In this document: one piece after another, positions 60,947 through 64,000 of the stretch
Position numbering within the stretch: position 1 is the first letter of the stretch
How the letters are laid out: each line of letters starts with the position of its first letter
DNA from: Sporomusa silvacetica DSM 10669
Lineage (GTDB): Bacteria > Bacillota > Negativicutes > Sporomusales > Sporomusaceae
Length of the DNA stretch: 64,000 bases
Assembly: GCF_002257705.1 (NCBI RefSeq)
Contig: NZ_LSLK01000072.1
Span: forward strand, 1 to 64,000
Direction of reading: 5' to 3'
Program-made: the position numbers and the translations under genes
Notes under the pieces: generated by a model
Seen by the model: only the letters and a program-made list of their open reading frames with translations
The model's database searches: none
What the model was told of the DNA's origin: nothing

Positions 60947-63900
60947 TTATCTTTTGCGAAATTCGCATAGCTGTCGAATATTTTCTAAATGCGCAAGCGT
61001 TTCTCTCAAATTACCGCGCCTAGCGGCCAATTCAGCCTTAAAGGCCATACTCTTTAATTCATCTAAACCAATTTGAGTCGCTATTTTTTTTATCTTGTGG
61101 GCAGACTCCTCCATCAGCCCTAAACCTTTTTCGTCACCACTGCACTGTTCAAGCAATTTTACTATTTCCATCAATGCCGAAGACTCTGCATTTACCGCAT
61201 CTGCTTCGCAAGCCAAAACAACGTCCCCATTTTCATTAATTTGCAAACTACGAATAATATCGGCAGGATTCATGCATTTATTTTGTGGTGAAAACAATTC
61301 AATTTTATTAATTAGTTCCTCAAACCGCATTGGTTTAGCGATATATTCATCCATTCCTGCTGCCAGAAATCTTTCCTTATCTCCTAAAAGCGCGTGTGCC
61401 GTAAGCGCAATAATCGGGGTATGCTTGCCGGTATGAGCTTCCTCTTCCCTGATGTGCTTTGTGGTCTCTATCCCGTCCATTTCAGGCATTTGAATATCCA
61501 TCAAAATAATATTATAGTGTTTTTTCCGCCAAAGCATTAATGCTTCAACACCGTTTTCTGCCGCATCAATCTGGTAGCCCATCTTGCGAACCATTCTTCC
61601 AGTCACAACACGATTAATCGCATCGTCTTCAACTAACAAAAGATTCAATGGTATCAATGGCTTGACAAATTTCAACTTCGGCCTGTCATCAATTGTGCCA
61701 GCTTTTAAAGTGATAGTAAAGTAAAAAGCGCTCCCCTGATCCTTGACACTCTCAACCCACATCTTGCCGCCCATCATTTCTACAAGCTGCTTTGAAATAA
61801 CCAGTCCCAATCCTGTTCCGCCGTATTTTCTAGTAATGGAACCATCTACTTGGCTAAATGTTTTAAACAGCTTATTCATTTCACCAGAAGCAATTCCGAT
61901 GCCGGTATCGCGCACAGCAAAGGTAAGATCAAAAGTTTCAGCATTTCCTCCGGTTCTTTTTATTGATAAGCTAACTTCACCATTTTCGGTAAATTTTATG
62001 GCATTGTCAAGTAAGTTATTCAATATCTGCCGTAATCGGTTCTGATCGCCACTCACAATATCCGGAACATCAGCTGATAGGGTATAATTTAATTCCAAAC
62101 CTTTACTTCCGGCACGATACGAATAAGCTTTTACTATTTCAGCGATTAAATCCCGGAATTTAAAGCTGACAACCTCAAGCGACAGTTTTCCGGCTTCCAT
62201 CTTGGAAAAATCCAGAATATCGTTAACAATTCCCAACAACTGATGTGCACAAGATTTTGCGACCGTTAAGTTCTCTTTTTGGTCACTGGCTAATTCGGTC
62301 ATTAGCGTTAAATCAATCATTCCCGTAATGCCATTAATCGGGGTTCGAATTTCATGACTCATGTTGGCAAGAAACTCACTTTTGGTTTTATTAGCCGCTT
62401 CCGCTTTGTCCTTAGCCCCTTTGAGTTCTTCTTCCACAAGCTTTCGCTCAGATATATCCCTGATAATATTTAGCAGTACCTTTCTTTCACCAATGACCGT
62501 ACCTTGAGAATTTATTTCCACCGGGAAAAATTCACCATTTTTTCTTTTATGCACCGCTTCAAAAAATACGCCCTTCCTGTCAGCTATAGCCATCTGGCAC
62601 TTCATAAATGCTTCCTTATCTTTTTCACACAGATCAAAAATAGTCAATTTTAGCAGTTCTTCGCGTGAATAACCATAGGCTTTAACAGAGGCTTCGTTGG
62701 CCTCAATAATCCGCCCGTCCATATCAATAAAGGTGATTATATCCTGCGCCTGTTCAGAAAGTACTTTATATCTGTTCAAACCTTCTTCGGCAATTTTTCT
62801 GTCAGTGATATCTATCCCCATACCAATATACCCTTCAGGTATCCCATGCATATTATAGTACATCTTGCAAACTCTATAAAGCCAGCGGTACTGTCCATTA
62901 CGATCAAGTACCCGGATTTCGCTTTCCTCCAAAACCGCTTTGTCCTGCAGCCCCAAGTTGGAATCGATGTATTTCTTTTTGTCATCAGGATGGAGTCGAT
63001 CCAGCCAACCATGCCCTAATGCATGTTCAGTGGCCTGACCTGTTAGTATATACCAGTTTTCATTAATCGATTCAGTCTCGCTACTTATATTATTTCGCCA
63101 GATAATTGTAGGAAAACTCTCAAAAATCCGCAAATAAAAATCTCTTGTTTTGATAATAGATATTTCTTTTTCTTTCTGGTCAGTTATATCAACTAAAGCT
63201 ACCACAACACGAATTGTACCATCTACGATAATAGGTGCTGCACTGGCTCTAAACCAAAATACCACTTTTTTTCCTTCATTAATAATGGTTTTGTTGCATT
63301 CAATGCCGGACGCCGGCAGTCCTTCGAAAGCAAGCGAAGTGGCACGCCGGAATTCGCAATATTGACAAGAAGTTCCGTGCCCACAGCCCTTTTCATTCTC
63401 AAGACTACACTCGCATCCAAAAGCATTGCCGAAACTCTTTCCCACTACCTTTATCCGGTCTCCACCGAACATCTTTAGTGCCGCATCATTGACCTCGACA
63501 ATCTTTTCAGTCTCATCGACAGTATACATGCCTACCGGGGCGGAATTAAATATCATTCTTAAATTGTCTTCTTCACTCTCGATCTTCTTTTCCAACATTT
63601 TATAGCGTGTGATATCACGAAATACCATCACTACACCATCAATTTTCTCGCCAGTTTGTTTAATCGGCGTGCAGCTTGCAGATAGATATTTTGCTGTTCC
63701 ATCCTTCATGATAATTACCGATTCATTCTGCAAGCCCATGGCAGTATGCATTTGCAGAACCTGGGTAGTAGGACTGAGCAATGGTTCTCTGTTTTTGGCA
63801 CTATAGAGACTGAACACAGCGCCAAATGGCTGACCCATAGCCTTTGTCCTACTCCACTCTGTAATTCGTTCTGCGGCTTCATTCATAAAAATAATCTTCT

Positions 63901-64000
63901 CTGCCGTATCAACAGCAATAACTCCATCTCCAATGGAAGCTAGCATTCCGGCCATGAAGTGCGTATTCATCAGCCTATCACCCGCAATCTGATTTTCTAT
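60947..64000 (-). CDS. multi-PAS hybrid sensor histidine kinase (5' end outside the window)
   Basis: At least 1017 residues are encoded. Four PAS domains occupy about residues 1-515 of the visible part (the second has a Cys-rich insertion, CECSLENEKGCGHGTSCQYC, the third and fourth carry PAC-like ends such as GIDITDRKIAEE). Then HisKA with NMSHEIRTPING (the phosphorylated His), HATPase_c with the N-box, DTGIGI and GTGLGLVIS, a receiver with MDIQMPEMDG, and a C-terminal HPt-like segment (EESAHKIKKIATQIGLDELK). There is an ATG at 63970, but the frame stays open to the window edge with protein-like sequence (IENQIAGDRL), so the true start is probably further upstream. Cytosolic in the visible part. 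Confidence 0.88.
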   Translation of the reverse strand: MENQIAGDRLMNTHFMAGMLASIGDGVIAVDTAEKIIFMNEAAERITEWSRTKAMGQPFGAVFSLYSAKNREPLLSPTTQVLQMHTAMGLQNESVIIMKDGTAKYLSASCTPIKQTGEKIDGVVMVFRDITRYKMLEKKIESEEDNLRMIFNSAPVGMYTVDETEKIVEVNDAALKMFGGDRIKVVGKSFGNAFGCECSLENEKGCGHGTSCQYCEFRRATSLAFEGLPASGIECNKTIINEGKKVVFWFRASAAPIIVDGTIRVVVALVDITDQKEKEISIIKTRDFYLRIFESFPTIIWRNNISSETESINENWYILTGQATEHALGHGWLDRLHPDDKKKYIDSNLGLQDKAVLEESEIRVLDRNGQYRWLYRVCKMYYNMHGIPEGYIGMGIDITDRKIAEEGLNRYKVLSEQAQDIITFIDMDGRIIEANEASVKAYGYSREELLKLTIFDLCEKDKEAFMKCQMAIADRKGVFFEAVHKRKNGEFFPVEINSQGTVIGERKVLLNIIRDISERKLVEEELKGAKDKAEAANKTKSEFLANMSHEIRTPINGITGMIDLTLMTELASDQKENLTVAKSCAHQLLGIVNDILDFSKMEAGKLSLEVVSFKFRDLIAEIVKAYSYRAGSKGLELNYTLSADVPDIVSGDQNRLRQILNNLLDNAIKFTENGEVSLSIKRTGGNAETFDLTFAVRDTGIGIASGEMNKLFKTFSQVDGSITRKYGGTGLGLVISKQLVEMMGGKMWVESVKDQGSAFYFTITLKAGTIDDRPKLKFVKPLIPLNLLLVEDDAINRVVTGRMVRKMGYQIDAAENGVEALMLWRKKHYNIILMDIQMPEMDGIETTKHIREEEAHTGKHTPIIALTAHALLGDKERFLAAGMDEYIAKPMRFEELINKIELFSPQNKCMNPADIIRSLQINENGDVVLACEADAVNAESSALMEIVKLLEQCSGDEKGLGLMEESAHKIKKIATQIGLDELKSMAFKAELAARRGNLRETLAHLENIRQLCEFRKR

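Overview
The window looks like chromosome of a Gram-negative-type Firmicute of the Negativicutes, most likely a Sporomusaceae relative (Sporomusa, Pelosinus and similar). This is inference from gene content: SepF, TypA, T-box leaders, a ferredoxin-fused EtfA, and Firmicute translation signals (AGGAGG sites with many GTG and TTG starts). No rRNA, tRNA or CRISPR array was found. Apart from an IS30 remnant at the left edge there is no intact mobile element, but a palindromic intergenic repeat of about 90 bp occurs at least eight times.

Layout. 1-5200: IS30 transposase tail, a YgjP-like metallopeptidase, a C_GCAxxG_C_C protein, a PocR-type sensor kinase, two small membrane proteins, and an acetoin-reductase-like SDR whose upstream region reads as a sigma-54 promoter with two phased enhancer sites. 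5700-8300: MoxR ATPase, CoxE-like VWA protein and a small CxxC protein. 8480-14620: D-amino acid aminotransferase with a small CxxC protein, an acyltransferase, pyruvate kinase and a large unknown membrane-anchored protein. 14780-17700: amidohydrolase, DUF3311 and Na+/solute symporter operon. 18190-20830: MATE exporter and a 2-hydroxyacid dehydrogenase. 21000-29520: aromatic amino acid block, with pheA under a Phe-type T-box and a trp operon in the order D-F-C-B-A-E-G under a Trp-type tandem T-box (one specifier stem, two antiterminator/terminator modules). 29520-35400: CdaR-like regulator divergent from glycerate kinase, a Crp/Fnr regulator, an NADPH-FMN-reductase-like flavoprotein, an EamA transporter and an FmdB zinc ribbon. 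35460-42360: etfBA, a YdcF protein, dnaE and a DUF1638 protein. 42650-48930: an orphan substrate-binding protein, U32 protein and class III aminotransferase run, membrane proteins, and a YhhQ-type queuosine-precursor transporter followed by a frameshifted small gene. 49090-51150: accessory stretch with a DUF5662 gene under an attenuator-like leader, tiny membrane peptides, gene remnants and several repeat copies. 51165-64000: sepF, typA, YbaK-type deacylase, AraC regulator, flavin reductase, UbiB kinase, an M15 peptidase relic, an EamA transporter with a His-rich tail, then an HD-GYP phosphodiesterase, a response regulator and a multi-PAS hybrid kinase cut by the window end.

How the parts connect. 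Aromatic amino acid synthesis is controlled by uncharged tRNA through T-boxes. Glycerate metabolism probably links the CdaR-like regulator, glycerate kinase and possibly the hydroxyacid dehydrogenase. The last three genes form a signalling unit that joins phosphorelay to c-di-GMP turnover. The least explained parts are the repeat family, the tandem T-box leader, the sigma-54 control region and the 49-51 kb small-gene cluster.
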